The notes: generated from the sequence alone by a model not told the origin. DNA of 64,000 nucleotides from Actinomyces procaprae (GCF_004798665.1 NZ_CP039292.1:3286001-3350000), one strand, 5' to 3'. Shown: positions 8,164 to 17,086, counted from the stretch's first letter. Made by a program: numbers and translations.

Positions 8164-9453
8164 GTGGAGTCCCTCAAACGCGCGCTCGCGTCGCCGGCGG
8201 CCACCCTGATCGGCTGGGCGGCGTTGGCACTGTCCATATACCCGACCCTGTGGGGCAAGGACGGCACCGCCACCTTCAAGCTCGACGCCTGGATCTACCA
8301 CCACGCCGTCGCGCAGTGGCACGCCGGCGGCGACCTGTACGACTGGTACGCCAACCCCGACCAGCACCTGTGGCCATTCACCTACACCCCCTTCGCCGCC
8401 TGGGTGATGACGCCCCTTACCTGGTGGCCGGACCGCGCCACGCAGGTGGCGCTGGTAGTCGCCACGCCGCTGTGCGCCGCGCTCACCGCGTGGGCCGTGC
8501 TGCGCGCCCTGGGGGCGAGGAACAGCGTCGCCCGGGGCGCGGCCCCCTGGCTCGCACTGGCCGCCGTGCTGCTGGCGGAACCGATCCCCAAGTCCATGGA
8601 GTACGGGCAGGTCAACGCCGTACTCATGGCACTGGTGGCCCTCGACCTGCTGGTGATGCCTCCCGACTCACGGGCACGCGGCGCACTGTCCGGCCTGGCG
8701 GCCGCGTTCAAGCTGACTCCGGCGGTTGCCGTGCTGGTCCTCCTGGCGCGGCGCGAGTGGCGGGCGGCCGCCACCATGGTCGGCGCGGCACTGGGGGTGA
8801 CGGCGCTGTGCTGGCTGGTGTCGCCCGCGGAGTCGGCGCGGTTCTTCCTCTCCGCCATGTGGGACTCCTCCCGCGCCGGCTTCACGGACTACTCCGGCAA
8901 CCAGAACCTCAAGGGCCTGGTGGCCCGCTGGCTGCCGATGCCGGCCTGGGACGCCGCCTGGGCGCTACTCGCCGTCGCCGTCGTCGGCCTCGCCTGGCTG
9001 CTGCTGGTGCGACTGAACCGGCTGCGTCCGCCCCGCCCCGGCGACGCGGACGCCGCCTCCCCCCGCCCGGCCGCCCCACGCGCCGACGGCGTCGTCCTGA
9101 CGGCGCAGGTCGCGGTGGCGATGACGCTGGGCCTGCTCATCTCCCCGATCTCCTGGTCGCACCACTGGGTGTGGTGCCTGCCCGCGCTCATGGGACTGGT
9201 GGCTGCGGGCCTGGAGTGGAGGTCGCCGTCGCTGCTGACGGCGGCGGCCGCCGGGGCAGCCGTATTCGGCCTGTCCATGCAGTGGTGGTTCCCCGAGCAG
9301 AATCACGTTGAGCAGGACTGGCCCTTCTGGGCGACCGTGGTGGGATCGTCCTACACGTGGTGGGCGCTCGTGGCCGGCGTGGTGCTGTGGCGGGAGGCCG
9401 GTCGCCATATCGACCGACCTCGGCACGTAACAACTACCGACCTCAGCACGTAA
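8164..9453 (+). CDS. GT87 (DUF2029) polyprenol-mannose-dependent alpha-1,2-mannosyltransferase-like protein
   Basis: The 429-residue protein has about 10 membrane helices and the DUF2029 pattern, including the early loop motif DAWIYHHAV...GDLYDWY and FTYTPFAAW, which holds the catalytic acidic residue region. Family members transfer mannose from a polyprenyl carrier to cell-envelope glycans such as lipoarabinomannan on the outer face of the membrane. The start is GTG at 8164 with a TAGACT -10 box. The last 14 or so residues (after RHID) are encoded by a copy of the 23-bp tandem repeat, so the native C-terminus was probably replaced by repeat insertion. Confidence 0.85.
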   Translation: MESLKRALASPAATLIGWAALALSIYPTLWGKDGTATFKLDAWIYHHAVAQWHAGGDLYDWYANPDQHLWPFTYTPFAAWVMTPLTWWPDRATQVALVVATPLCAALTAWAVLRALGARNSVARGAAPWLALAAVLLAEPIPKSMEYGQVNAVLMALVALDLLVMPPDSRARGALSGLAAAFKLTPAVAVLVLLARREWRAAATMVGAALGVTALCWLVSPAESARFFLSAMWDSSRAGFTDYSGNQNLKGLVARWLPMPAWDAAWALLAVAVVGLAWLLLVRLNRLRPPRPGDADAASPRPAAPRADGVVLTAQVAVAMTLGLLISPISWSHHWVWCLPALMGLVAAGLEWRSPSLLTAAAAGAAVFGLSMQWWFPEQNHVEQDWPFWATVVGSSYTWWALVAGVVLWREAGRHIDRPRHVTTTDLST

Positions 9454-9471
9454 CAACTACCGATCTCGGCG
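9413..9471 (+). repeat. 23-bp tandem repeat array, locus 1
   Basis: Two full and one partial 23-bp units are present. Each unit has a CCGA(C/T)CTCGG box (9414, 9437, 9460; the second reads CTCAG) followed by CACGTAACAACTA. The array contains the stop codon of the GT87 gene. The same family occurs at 20361-20466 and 27430-27508. Confidence 0.9.
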
Positions 9472-9529
9472 GGAGGGGCGGGCGGGAGGGGCGGGGAGTC
9501 CTCCCCGTACGCCGCGGAGTAATCGTCCG

Positions 9530-9535
9530 TAGGAT
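9530..9535 (+). promoter_or_regulatory. -10 element (TAGGAT), probable leaderless promoter of the App1-like gene
   Basis: TAGGAT ends 6 bases before the GTG start at 9542. There is no Shine-Dalgarno sequence, so transcription probably begins at or next to the start codon. Confidence 0.6.
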
Positions 9536-9541
9536 GACCCC

Positions 9542-10702
9542 GTGCCGTTCTCCGATCTCGTCCGCGCCGTCGAGGACCAGTTCCACCGCGACTCCATCCC
9601 CGTGCTCCGGCGCCGCGGCTGGCGCCCGCGGGCGATCCCCTACGTCGGCTACGGGTCGGCGGCGCCCCCGGCCGCCCGCCCGGACGCACCGGCCCAAGCC
9701 GCCCCCCGTGATATGGCGCGCGTGCTGGCCCGCATGGTCATGCGCCCGCCGAATGCGCCCAGTGAGGGCCCGCTGTTCCAGCGACTGCCGGAGGAGCTGC
9801 CGGCAACGCCGCAGGACGCGCGCCGCCAGGCGGCCGAGAGCCTGCTGGAGGCGCAGCGCGGCTGGCGCATGTTCATCGACGTGCCCGTGCCGCATCTGCC
9901 GGTCACGGTCACGCTCGGCGGGGTGAGTGTGCGCACCCGCGCAGACCGGGAGGGGTACGTCGACGTCGTCGTGCGCGGGCACGGCCTGCCCCCCGGCTGG
10001 CATGAGGCCACCCTGGAGGCGGCGGGCGCCGCCACGGTCACCACGCGGGTACTGGTGGTGGCCCCGGGACCGCGCCTGGGCATCGTGTGCGACATCGACG
10101 ACACCGTCATGGTCTCCCACGTGCCCCGCATGTTCGTGGCCGCCTGGAACCAGCTGGTCAAGTACACCTCCTCCCGCGAGAGCGTGCCGGGCATGGCACA
10201 GCTGCTCACCACGGTGCAGCAGGCGCATCCGGGCGCGCCGGTGATCTACCTCTCGACCGGCGCCTGGAACGTGGTGCCGACCTACCGCTCCTTCTTCGAG
10301 CGCAACGGCTTCCCGGAGGGGCCGATGCTGATGACGGACTGGGGGCCCACGAACACCGGACTGTTCCGCAGCGGCATTGAGCACAAGCGCACGGGCCTGC
10401 GCCGGCTCATGATCGACCTGCCGGAGGTGAAGTGGCTGCTGGTCGGCGACGATGGCCAGCACGATCCGCTGATCTACGGCGAGGCGGCGCGCGAGCACTC
10501 CGACCGGGTGGCGGCAGTGGCGATCCGTCGACTCACCCCCACCGAGCAGGTGCTGGCGGGCACGCAGCTGACCCACCCGGCCGGGCTGGCGCCGGAGGCG
10601 CGGGCGCTCGCCGAATCCGGAGTGCCGGTGGCGCTCGGGGCTGACGGCTACGAGCTGGCACGCACCCTGCAGCCGGAACTGCTCGCCGCGCAGCTGCCCT
10701 AG
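9542..10702 (+). CDS. App1-family phosphatidate phosphatase-like protein (DUF2183)
   Basis: The 386-residue protein has a helical/beta N-terminal half and a C-terminal App1 (DUF2183) catalytic domain with a HAD-type DIDDT motif (LGIVCDIDDTVM near residues 179-190), the conserved YLSTGAWN and a late acidic motif VGDDGQHDP. Yeast App1 is a Mg-dependent phosphatidate phosphatase; bacterial members are less studied. The GTG start is preceded by a TAGGAT -10 box. The stop codon TAG spans the first base of an IS5-type remnant, so the original C-terminus may have been cut by insertion. Confidence 0.85.
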   Translation: MPFSDLVRAVEDQFHRDSIPVLRRRGWRPRAIPYVGYGSAAPPAARPDAPAQAAPRDMARVLARMVMRPPNAPSEGPLFQRLPEELPATPQDARRQAAESLLEAQRGWRMFIDVPVPHLPVTVTLGGVSVRTRADREGYVDVVVRGHGLPPGWHEATLEAAGAATVTTRVLVVAPGPRLGIVCDIDDTVMVSHVPRMFVAAWNQLVKYTSSRESVPGMAQLLTTVQQAHPGAPVIYLSTGAWNVVPTYRSFFERNGFPEGPMLMTDWGPTNTGLFRSGIEHKRTGLRRLMIDLPEVKWLLVGDDGQHDPLIYGEAAREHSDRVAAVAIRRLTPTEQVLAGTQLTHPAGLAPEARALAESGVPVALGADGYELARTLQPELLAAQLP

Positions 10703-10805
10703 GTCGTGTTGTGTAAGTCGTTTGTGCTGGCGGGCGGAGCTGGCGATGTGGGTGGTGGTCTGGTAGCCGGTGGTGAGTTCGTCGCAGCTGGTGGCTACCG
10801 GGCTC
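10702..10805 (-). mobile_element. IS5-family remnant (right end, about 104 bp)
   Basis: Read on the minus strand, this segment matches the end of the IS5 element at 24205-25214: the terminal repeat (GGTCGTGTTGTGTAAGTCG versus GGGCGTGTTATGTAAGTCG) and about 30 codons of transposase with several substitutions (TTTHIAS retained). The flanking TA at 10700-10701 fits the element's TA target site. The rest of the element is missing, so this is a decayed solo end. Confidence 0.85.
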
Positions 10806-10862
10806 CAGTTTGAGTGGGCTGCGTGCGCCCGTCGAGGGGCGAGTGGGTCTTTGCGCCGCCCC

Positions 10863-11016
10863 GGTTGGACCGCCCAAGCCCCGATGGACCGCCCAGCCCC
10901 GATGGACCGCTTGCGCCCCGTTGGACCGCTTACTTCCCGTTGGACCGCTGTAACCGGTGGCTACGGCGGTCCAACGGGGGGACAGGGGTCCAACGGCGGC
11001 ACAGGGGTCCAACTGG
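10863..11016. repeat. 19-bp-period array of TTGGACCG boxes with central palindrome
   Basis: Five (T/A)TGGACCG boxes (10866, 10885, 10903, 10922, 10941) repeat every 18-19 bp, followed by three inverted GGTCCA boxes (10968, 10987, 11006) spaced 19 bp. The two halves meet at a perfect 13-bp inverted repeat, CCCGTTGGACCGC (10936-10948) and GCGGTCCAACGGG (10966-10978). It lies in the 391-bp gap between the App1-like gene and the convergent VIT gene. The rest of this gap (10806-10862, 11017-11093) shows nothing I can name. Confidence 0.85.
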
Positions 11017-11093
11017 CAGGCTCAACAGCCACACACCTCCGCCCAAGCACTAACACAATAGGACTTAAGACCCGCCCGCCCGCCACGGGCCGC

Positions 11094-11951
11094 TCAGACG
11101 GCGACGCCGATGAGGTGCCCGATACCCCAGGTGACCGTCATCGCCAGCGCACCGCCGAGCACGTTGCGCACCACGGCCGGGCGGATCGGGGCGTCGCCGA
11201 GCCGCGCAGACACCACGCCGGTGATCGCCAGCCCGACCAGCACCGCGGCGAAGGTCAGCGGAATCTCCACACTCACCGGCAGCAGCAGGATCGCCAACAG
11301 CGGCAGCATGGAGCCCACCACGAACGCCACGGCGCTGGAGAAGGCCGCGTGCCAGGGGTTGGTGTAGTCATCCTCCCGCAGGCCGAGCTCGACCTCCAGG
11401 TGCGCGCCGACGGCGTCGTACACCGTCAGTTCACGCGCCACCCTCCGCGCGGTCTGCGCCGTCAGTCCCTTGGCGCGGTAGTGGGCGGCCAGGGAGTCGA
11501 CGCCGGCGGCCGGGTCGGCCGCGAGCCGCTCACGCTGGCGGGCCACATAGGCCCGCTCGGTGTCCGACTGGGTGGAGACGGATACGTACTCGCCGGCAGC
11601 CATGGAGACGGCCCCGGCCAGCACGCCGGCGACTCCCGCCGCCATGATGGCGCCGGTGTCCGTGGGCGCGGCGGCGGCTACGCCGATCACCAGGCCCGCC
11701 ACGGAGACAATGCCGTCATTGGCTCCCAGCACGCCGGCGCGCAGCCAGTTGAGCCGAGACGCGAGCGCGGACGCTGAATTGCCGACGGCCGGCAGCGGCT
11801 GGTGGCGGCGCGGGCGGGCGGTGAGCCAAAGCGCCGTGGGGCACACCTCCGGCTCCGGCGCGGCGGCCTCATCACCGGAGCGCAGCCGCACACCCACCAG
11901 AGCGGACTTGCGCTCCGAATGGAAGGGACTCAAGAGCTGCGGCACACCCAT
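11094..11951 (-). CDS. VIT1/CCC1 family iron/manganese transporter
   Basis: The 285-residue protein has the VIT/CCC1 layout. The first membrane segment holds LRAGVLGANDGIVSVAGLVIG and then the conserved GEYVSVSTQSD motif, followed by a cytoplasmic acidic/helical segment and three C-terminal membrane helices. These proteins export or sequester Fe2+ or Mn2+. A Zn/Fe-binding-type loop near HYRAKGL is family-typical. ATG at 11951 has TACCGT 6 bases upstream and no RBS, so it may be leaderless; a TTG 13 codons upstream is possible. It faces the App1-like gene over the repeat-filled gap. Confidence 0.9.
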   Translation of the reverse strand: MGVPQLLSPFHSERKSALVGVRLRSGDEAAAPEPEVCPTALWLTARPRRHQPLPAVGNSASALASRLNWLRAGVLGANDGIVSVAGLVIGVAAAAPTDTGAIMAAGVAGVLAGAVSMAAGEYVSVSTQSDTERAYVARQRERLAADPAAGVDSLAAHYRAKGLTAQTARRVARELTVYDAVGAHLEVELGLREDDYTNPWHAAFSSAVAFVVGSMLPLLAILLLPVSVEIPLTFAAVLVGLAITGVVSARLGDAPIRPAVVRNVLGGALAMTVTWGIGHLIGVAV

Positions 11952-12150
11952 ATTCTGACGGTAGAACCAATCAATGCGCCTGTATAGCAAAGATAGATTT
12001 ACCTAATGGGCTTGCCGGCTGCTCGCGTTCGCGGTGGGCCGGTGGTGTGCTGCGGCCGCCGCGGCGACTATCCCCAGCTGAGCCCCAGGGTGAAGCCGGT
12101 AGGGTTGCGGGCAGGGGCCGCGCCGGGCGGCACCCGTGCAGGAGGAACCC

Positions 12151-12465
12151 ATGGCTAGCAAGCTCCCCTTCATCATCGGACTCGGTGCCGGCTACGTCCT
12201 CGGTACGCGCGCGGGCCGGGCGCAGTACGAGCGCATCAAGGCGTCGGCCACCAGGCTCGTCGACCAGCCCTTCGTGCGCGACAGGGTCAGCGCCGCCTCC
12301 AACCGCGCCTCCAGCTTCGTGCGTGAGCAGGGCGAGGCCGTCACCGACAAGGTCGCCGACGCCGTCAAGGAGCGCCTGTTCGGCACGCCCACCCCGCAGC
12401 CGTCGTCGGCCCCGTCGGTTACCGTCGACGACGCCCAGGTCCGCCCGGTCAACCACGCCGACTGA
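12151..12465 (+). CDS. YtxH-like small membrane-associated protein
   Basis: This 104-residue protein begins with a short hydrophobic, glycine-rich helix (FIIGLGAGYVLGTRAGR) and continues as an amphipathic helical tail (KVADAVKERL), the pattern of YtxH-like gas-vesicle/stress proteins. The function is unknown; such proteins are often linked to general stress. ATG at 12151 was chosen because AGGAGG lies 9 bases upstream; an in-frame start 5 codons earlier lacks an RBS. It is followed 69 bp later by a CDF transporter on the same strand. Confidence 0.7.
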   Translation: MASKLPFIIGLGAGYVLGTRAGRAQYERIKASATRLVDQPFVRDRVSAASNRASSFVREQGEAVTDKVADAVKERLFGTPTPQPSSAPSVTVDDAQVRPVNHAD

Positions 12466-12534
12466 GCCCGCCGCGGCCCCGCCCGGAACTGACGCGGCTT
12501 TCTCCGGGCGGGCCCGCCCGGCCATACTCTGGGG

Positions 12535-13452
12535 GTGCCATCCCCCCGCTACGCCCCGCCCAAGGACCTCTCCGGCTACGCCTGGCTGTCAGTCGGGGCG
12601 GCCCTGGCCACCATCACGCTGAAGGCGCTCGCCTGGTGGCTGACTGGTTCGGTCGGGCTGCTGTCCGATGCCGCCGAGTCCCTGGTCAACCTCGTGGCCG
12701 CACTGGTGGCGGTAGTCGTCTTGAAGATCGCCATCCGGCCGGCCGACGCCGACCACCAGTTCGGGCACTCCAAGGCGGAGTACTTCTCCTCCGTGTGCGA
12801 GGGGGCCATGATCTTCGTGGCCGCCGGCTTCATCATCTTCTCCGCGATCGAGCGCATCATCACCCCGGTCATGCCGGAACGGCTGAGCCTGGGGCTGATG
12901 ATCTCGGTGGGCGCCTCCCTGATCAACGGCGCAGTGGCCTGGGTGCTGCTGCGCAAGGGACGGGCCGAGCACTCGGCCACGCTGGTGGCGGACGCCAAGC
13001 ACCTGCTGACCGACGTGACCACCTCCGCCGCCGTGCTCGCGGGGGTGGGCCTGGTCGCGGTGTTCCACTCCCCCGTGCTCGACGCCGTCGTCGCCCTGGG
13101 TGCGGGCCTGAACATCATGTGGACCGGCTTCCAACTGATCCGCGAGTCGGTGGCCGGGCTCATGGATGTGGCCCCGGACCGGGAGGCCCTGCAGCGGATC
13201 AACGCGGTCCTGGATGAGCGCCGCCGCGACGGCGTCGTCGACTTCCACGCGGTGCGCGTGCGCGAGGCCGGCAGTCGCCGCTTCGCCCACCTGCACGTGC
13301 TGGTGCCCGGCGACTGGACGGTCAAGCGGGGCCACGACTACACCGAGGCGCTCATCGACGAGCTCGTCGCCGCCGACCCCAGCCTGCGGGTCTCGGCGCA
13401 TCTGGAGCCGATCGATGACCCGCTGTCCTACGCCGACGTCGAGGACGTCTGA
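12535..13452 (+). CDS. Cation diffusion facilitator (CDF) metal exporter
   Basis: The 305-residue protein has six predicted membrane helices, with the family motif SVGLLSDAAESLVNLVAA in helix 2 (Asp metal ligand) and HQFGHSKAEYFSS in the loop. The second metal-site helix has HLLTDVTT. A cytoplasmic beta-alpha-beta C-terminal domain follows. CDF proteins exchange protons for Zn, Fe, Mn or Cd and export the metal; the HxxxD/DxxxD pairs here are compatible with Zn or Fe. The GTG start has TACTCT 4 bases upstream and no RBS. The metal cannot be decided from sequence. Confidence 0.92.
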   Translation: MPSPRYAPPKDLSGYAWLSVGAALATITLKALAWWLTGSVGLLSDAAESLVNLVAALVAVVVLKIAIRPADADHQFGHSKAEYFSSVCEGAMIFVAAGFIIFSAIERIITPVMPERLSLGLMISVGASLINGAVAWVLLRKGRAEHSATLVADAKHLLTDVTTSAAVLAGVGLVAVFHSPVLDAVVALGAGLNIMWTGFQLIRESVAGLMDVAPDREALQRINAVLDERRRDGVVDFHAVRVREAGSRRFAHLHVLVPGDWTVKRGHDYTEALIDELVAADPSLRVSAHLEPIDDPLSYADVEDV

Positions 13453-13480
13453 AGGCACCGCCCACGGTCCTCGGCCGGGC

Positions 13481-15256
13481 TCACTCCTGGCGGGCGCGCA
13501 GGCGCGCGAGCGGCCCCTCGGCCTGCGCCAGCAACTCCCCCGGCGGACCGGACTGCACCACGCGTCCGGCGTCGAGCACGACGACGTGGTCGGCCTGCTC
13601 GATGCGGTGCAGCCGGTGCGTGATCTCCACGACCGTGACCTCGTTCCGGTCCGCCCAGTGGCGCACGCCGTCGCGCACACGGGCATCCACGGCGGGGTCG
13701 AGGTGGCTGGTGAACTCATCCAGCACCAGCACGTCGGGCAGGGCGAGCAGGGCGCGTGCCAGGGCGATTCGCTGCCGCTGGCCGCCGGAGACCGTGGCGC
13801 CGCGCTCACCCAGCACCGTGTCGTAGCCGGCGGGCATGGCCACCACGTCCTCATGCACGGCGGCGATCCGGCAGGCGGCCTCGACCTGCTCGCGAGTGGC
13901 GCAGGGGCGGGCCAGGCGCACATTGTCGGCCACGCTCATGCGGAACAGGTGCGCCTCCTGCGCGACCAGGGCGACCCGGTCGCGCATGCTCTCAGCCTCC
14001 AGGTCGCGCAGGTCCACCCCGCCCACGCGCACTCGCCCGCGGGCCGGGTCGTCGAAGCGCAGCGCCAGGCGCGCCAGCGTCGTCTTACCGGAGCCCGAGG
14101 CCCCCACCAGGCAGGTCCACCCGCCCGCCTCGGCACGCGCACTCACCCCGCGCAGCGAGGCACGGGACGCCTCCGGGTAGGTGTAGTCGACCTCCTCCCA
14201 GGAGACGGCGAGCCGACCGGGCGGCAGGATGACCGCGCCGTCGGCCATCTCCACGGGGGCGCAGGCCACCGCGTGGACCCGCGCGGCGGCCGCGAGCGCG
14301 GCGGACAGGGAGCCCGCCAGCTCCTCCACGCCGCGCGTGACCTCACCCAGGCGCAGGACGGCGGCTGCGGCGGCGGCCAGCGCGGCGGGGGAGACGACCC
14401 CGGCGCCGACCGGGCCCGCGCCGGCCGCCACCACGGCGATGGGTCCCGCCAGTACCAGCAGCTGCCCGGCGCCCCGGCGCAGCGCTCCGGCCGCGGCCGG
14501 CGGGCGGCCGGCCGCGGCCAGGTCGTCGTCGTGCAGGCGTGTGCGCTCCAGGCGCTCGGCACCGCGCCCGTAGCCGACCACCTCCGCCAGTCCCTGCACG
14601 GAGTCGGTCACGTGCTGGGTCAGCTCCGCCCGGGCGGCGAGCACGCGCCGGGAGCCGACCGCGGTCATCCTTCTGCCGAGTAGCGGGACGCACCCGACCG
14701 CCGCCGCCAGCACGGCGGCGCCCGCGGCGGCAACCGGCCAGGTGGTGGCGCCCCCGATGGCCGCCAGTACCGCCAGTGGCACGAGCAGGGCGCTGACGAC
14801 GGGGGCGAAGGTGTGGGCGAAGAACACCTCGATGCGGTCCACGTCCTTGGTGGCGCGGGCCAGCAGGTCGCCGGAGCGGGCGGTGGTCAGTACCCGTGGG
14901 GCACGGCGGGCCAGGGACCGGAACAGCTCGGCGCGCAGCAGCTCCAGGGAGGTGAAGGCGACCGTGTGCCCGAGCAGTTGCTCCCCGTAGCGCAGCGCCG
15001 CCTTCAGCAGTGACAGGGCCGCCATGGCGCCGGCCACCGGCCCGAGCGGGGGGACGGTGCCGCCTGCGGCGAGGCGGAGGGCGGCGTCGACCACGGCGTG
15101 GGCGGCCAGGGCGAGCAGCGCCACGCCCGCCAGCTGGTCGGCGACGCGGCAGGCGGCGGAGCCCAGCAGCGGCGGCAGCACGGGCCTGGTCACGGAGAGC
15201 AGCCAGCCGGCCAGTGCGCGGCGGCCGCCCGGGCGGGGCGAGGGCGTGGTACTCAT
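13481..15256 (-). CDS. Heterodimeric ABC exporter subunit, CydC-like (TMD-NBD)
   Basis: The 591-residue half-transporter has a six-helix N-terminal domain and a C-terminal ATPase. Walker A is GASGSGKTT, the signature is VSGGQRQRIALARALL, and Walker B is VLVLDEFTSHLD. The start overlaps the partner's stop by an ATGA 4-base overlap, so the two are translated together. The pair resembles CydDC, which exports cysteine/glutathione and is needed for cytochrome bd assembly; no cydAB genes are nearby, so that substrate is a guess. Note DEFTS rather than the usual DEPTS/DEATS. Confidence 0.85.
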   Translation of the reverse strand: MSTTPSPRPGGRRALAGWLLSVTRPVLPPLLGSAACRVADQLAGVALLALAAHAVVDAALRLAAGGTVPPLGPVAGAMAALSLLKAALRYGEQLLGHTVAFTSLELLRAELFRSLARRAPRVLTTARSGDLLARATKDVDRIEVFFAHTFAPVVSALLVPLAVLAAIGGATTWPVAAAGAAVLAAAVGCVPLLGRRMTAVGSRRVLAARAELTQHVTDSVQGLAEVVGYGRGAERLERTRLHDDDLAAAGRPPAAAGALRRGAGQLLVLAGPIAVVAAGAGPVGAGVVSPAALAAAAAAVLRLGEVTRGVEELAGSLSAALAAAARVHAVACAPVEMADGAVILPPGRLAVSWEEVDYTYPEASRASLRGVSARAEAGGWTCLVGASGSGKTTLARLALRFDDPARGRVRVGGVDLRDLEAESMRDRVALVAQEAHLFRMSVADNVRLARPCATREQVEAACRIAAVHEDVVAMPAGYDTVLGERGATVSGGQRQRIALARALLALPDVLVLDEFTSHLDPAVDARVRDGVRHWADRNEVTVVEITHRLHRIEQADHVVVLDAGRVVQSGPPGELLAQAEGPLARLRARQE

Positions 15257-17082
15257 CGCAGGCCGCCCCCTTCGACGCGGACCACCCGGTCGGCGGCGGT
15301 CAGCGCCCCGGAGCGGTGCGAGACGGTGATGACCGTGCGGCCCACGGACAGCCGCTCGATGGCGTCGAGGATCGCGGCCTCGGCGTCCAGGTCCACCTGG
15401 CTGGTGGGCTCGTCCAGGAGCAGCAGGGGCCGGTCGGCGAGGAAGGCCCGCGCCAGGGACAGCCGCTGCGCCTGCCCTCCGGACAGCCGGGAGCCGCGCT
15501 CACCGACGTCGGTGTGCAGCCCCTCCGGCAGGGCGCGCACCTCGCTGGCGAGGTTGGCGGCCGCGAGCGCCTGCCACATGCGCTCATCGGTGGCGGTGGG
15601 GTCGGCCAGGCGGAGGTTGTCGGCGATCGTGCCGGTGAACAGCCAGGTGGACTGGGTGACCACCGCGCTGGCGGCACGAATGGCGTCCTGGGTGGTGGCG
15701 GTGGCGGCGGTGCCGGCCACGCGCACGGTCCCGGCGGCGGGCAGCAGGTCACCGGCGATCAGGGAGATGAGGGTGGACTTGCCCGCACCGGAGGGGCCGA
15801 CGACGGCCAGGTGCTCGCCGGGGGCAACCTCTAGGTTTACGTCGGCCAGCACGGTGACCGGGGCGGGTGGCTCGGGCCGCGGGTGGGCGGCTGATCCGGG
15901 ATGCCCGCCGGGGCCGGAGGGCTCGCCGGGGCGCGGTTCCCAGGCGGCGGTGACGCCGCGCAGCGAGACCATGGGCGCGGCGGTGTGCGCAGCCGTGCTC
16001 GGGCCTGCCGGGTCGTCGGGGTCGGGCTGCGGCGCTGCGCCGGCCGGGCGGCGTCGGGCCAGGACCCGGCGCAGCGCCCGCTGGTTGGCCATGCCGCCCA
16101 TGCCCACGTAGAAGAAGCTGCCGACGCGCCCCAGGGGCTGAAGCAGGATGAAGGAGATCAGCACCAGGGCGATGGCGCCGTCGAGCCCGATCGCCCCGGA
16201 GGCCAGGCGGATCAGGGCGAGCACCGCTGCGGCGGTGACCAGGAACAGGGAGAACAGGCCGTCGGTGATGAGGATGACCAGCTGGTTGCCGGCGAGCAGC
16301 CGCATCACCGCCCGGCGGTTGGCCTCCCCGAAGGCCTCCAGGTCGGTGGCGCGGCGCTCGGCGGCGCGGGCGAGCACGAGGGTGGTCAGTCCCTGGATGG
16401 CGTCCAGGTATTCGGCGCTCAGCCGCATGCGCTGGGCGCGGGACGCGGCGGAGGAGCGGCGCAGCCTCCGGTGCAGGACGACGACGAGGGCCGGCACGGC
16501 GATGAAGGCCGCGGCGAGCACCCCCGCGGACAGGGGGTCGACCGCCGTCCCGACCAGTGCCAGCACCAGCAGCGGGGAGGCGATTGCGGCCGTGGTGGGC
16601 ACGAGGAAGGTCTGCCGGTAGGCGGCCACCCGCTCGGCACCGTCCGTCAGCAGGGTGACCGTGGCGCCGGAGCGGTCCGCGGCGCGGGCCGGGCCGAGCT
16701 CGAACAGGTGGGCCAGCACCTGGCGGCGCAGGGCGCCCTCCTCGGTGGCGGCACTGACCTGGGCGATGTACTGGGTGGCGGCCGCGCACAGCGCGGAGAC
16801 GAGCGCCGCCGCCGTGGCCGCGGCGAGGTGGCGCCCCCACTCACCGGGGGCGGAGGCGCCGGCGTGTTCGGCTACGGCCGGAACGGCGGCGGGCGCCAGA
16901 CGGGCGAGCGCACGGGCAACTGCGATCAGGGCACAGGCGTCGGCCAGTGCGCCGGCGCCGGTCAGCAGGGCGGCCGCCGCGTTGGCGCGGACACCGGCGC
17001 GCGTACCGAGCCGCGCCTTTGCAGCAACGACGGCCGCCGTCAGCTCGGGGCCGGGACGGGCGGCGGGCAGCGTCTTCGTCAT
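15253..17082 (-). CDS. Heterodimeric ABC exporter subunit, CydD-like (TMD-NBD)
   Basis: The 609-residue half-transporter has membrane helices in the first 330 residues, a Pro/Gly-rich linker near 355-400, and an ATPase domain with VGPSGAGKST Walker A, LSGGQAQRLSLARAFL signature and LLLLDEPTSQVD Walker B. It pairs with the CydC-like gene just downstream (ATGA overlap). ATG at 17082 lacks a good RBS; 30 upstream in-frame codons are also possible. An inverted repeat ACTTA-N8-TAAGT lies just before the start. Confidence 0.85.
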   Translation of the reverse strand: MTKTLPAARPGPELTAAVVAAKARLGTRAGVRANAAAALLTGAGALADACALIAVARALARLAPAAVPAVAEHAGASAPGEWGRHLAAATAAALVSALCAAATQYIAQVSAATEEGALRRQVLAHLFELGPARAADRSGATVTLLTDGAERVAAYRQTFLVPTTAAIASPLLVLALVGTAVDPLSAGVLAAAFIAVPALVVVLHRRLRRSSAASRAQRMRLSAEYLDAIQGLTTLVLARAAERRATDLEAFGEANRRAVMRLLAGNQLVILITDGLFSLFLVTAAAVLALIRLASGAIGLDGAIALVLISFILLQPLGRVGSFFYVGMGGMANQRALRRVLARRRPAGAAPQPDPDDPAGPSTAAHTAAPMVSLRGVTAAWEPRPGEPSGPGGHPGSAAHPRPEPPAPVTVLADVNLEVAPGEHLAVVGPSGAGKSTLISLIAGDLLPAAGTVRVAGTAATATTQDAIRAASAVVTQSTWLFTGTIADNLRLADPTATDERMWQALAAANLASEVRALPEGLHTDVGERGSRLSGGQAQRLSLARAFLADRPLLLLDEPTSQVDLDAEAAILDAIERLSVGRTVITVSHRSGALTAADRVVRVEGGGLR

Positions 17083-17086
17083 GCAC

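Noticed and set aside
9413..9471. CRISPR array at the 23-bp repeats
   Set aside because: The units are directly tandem with no variable spacers, and no cas genes are nearby.
10863..11016. CRISPR array at the 19-bp-period boxes
   Set aside because: Spacing is too short and there is an inversion of orientation in the middle; no leader or cas genes.
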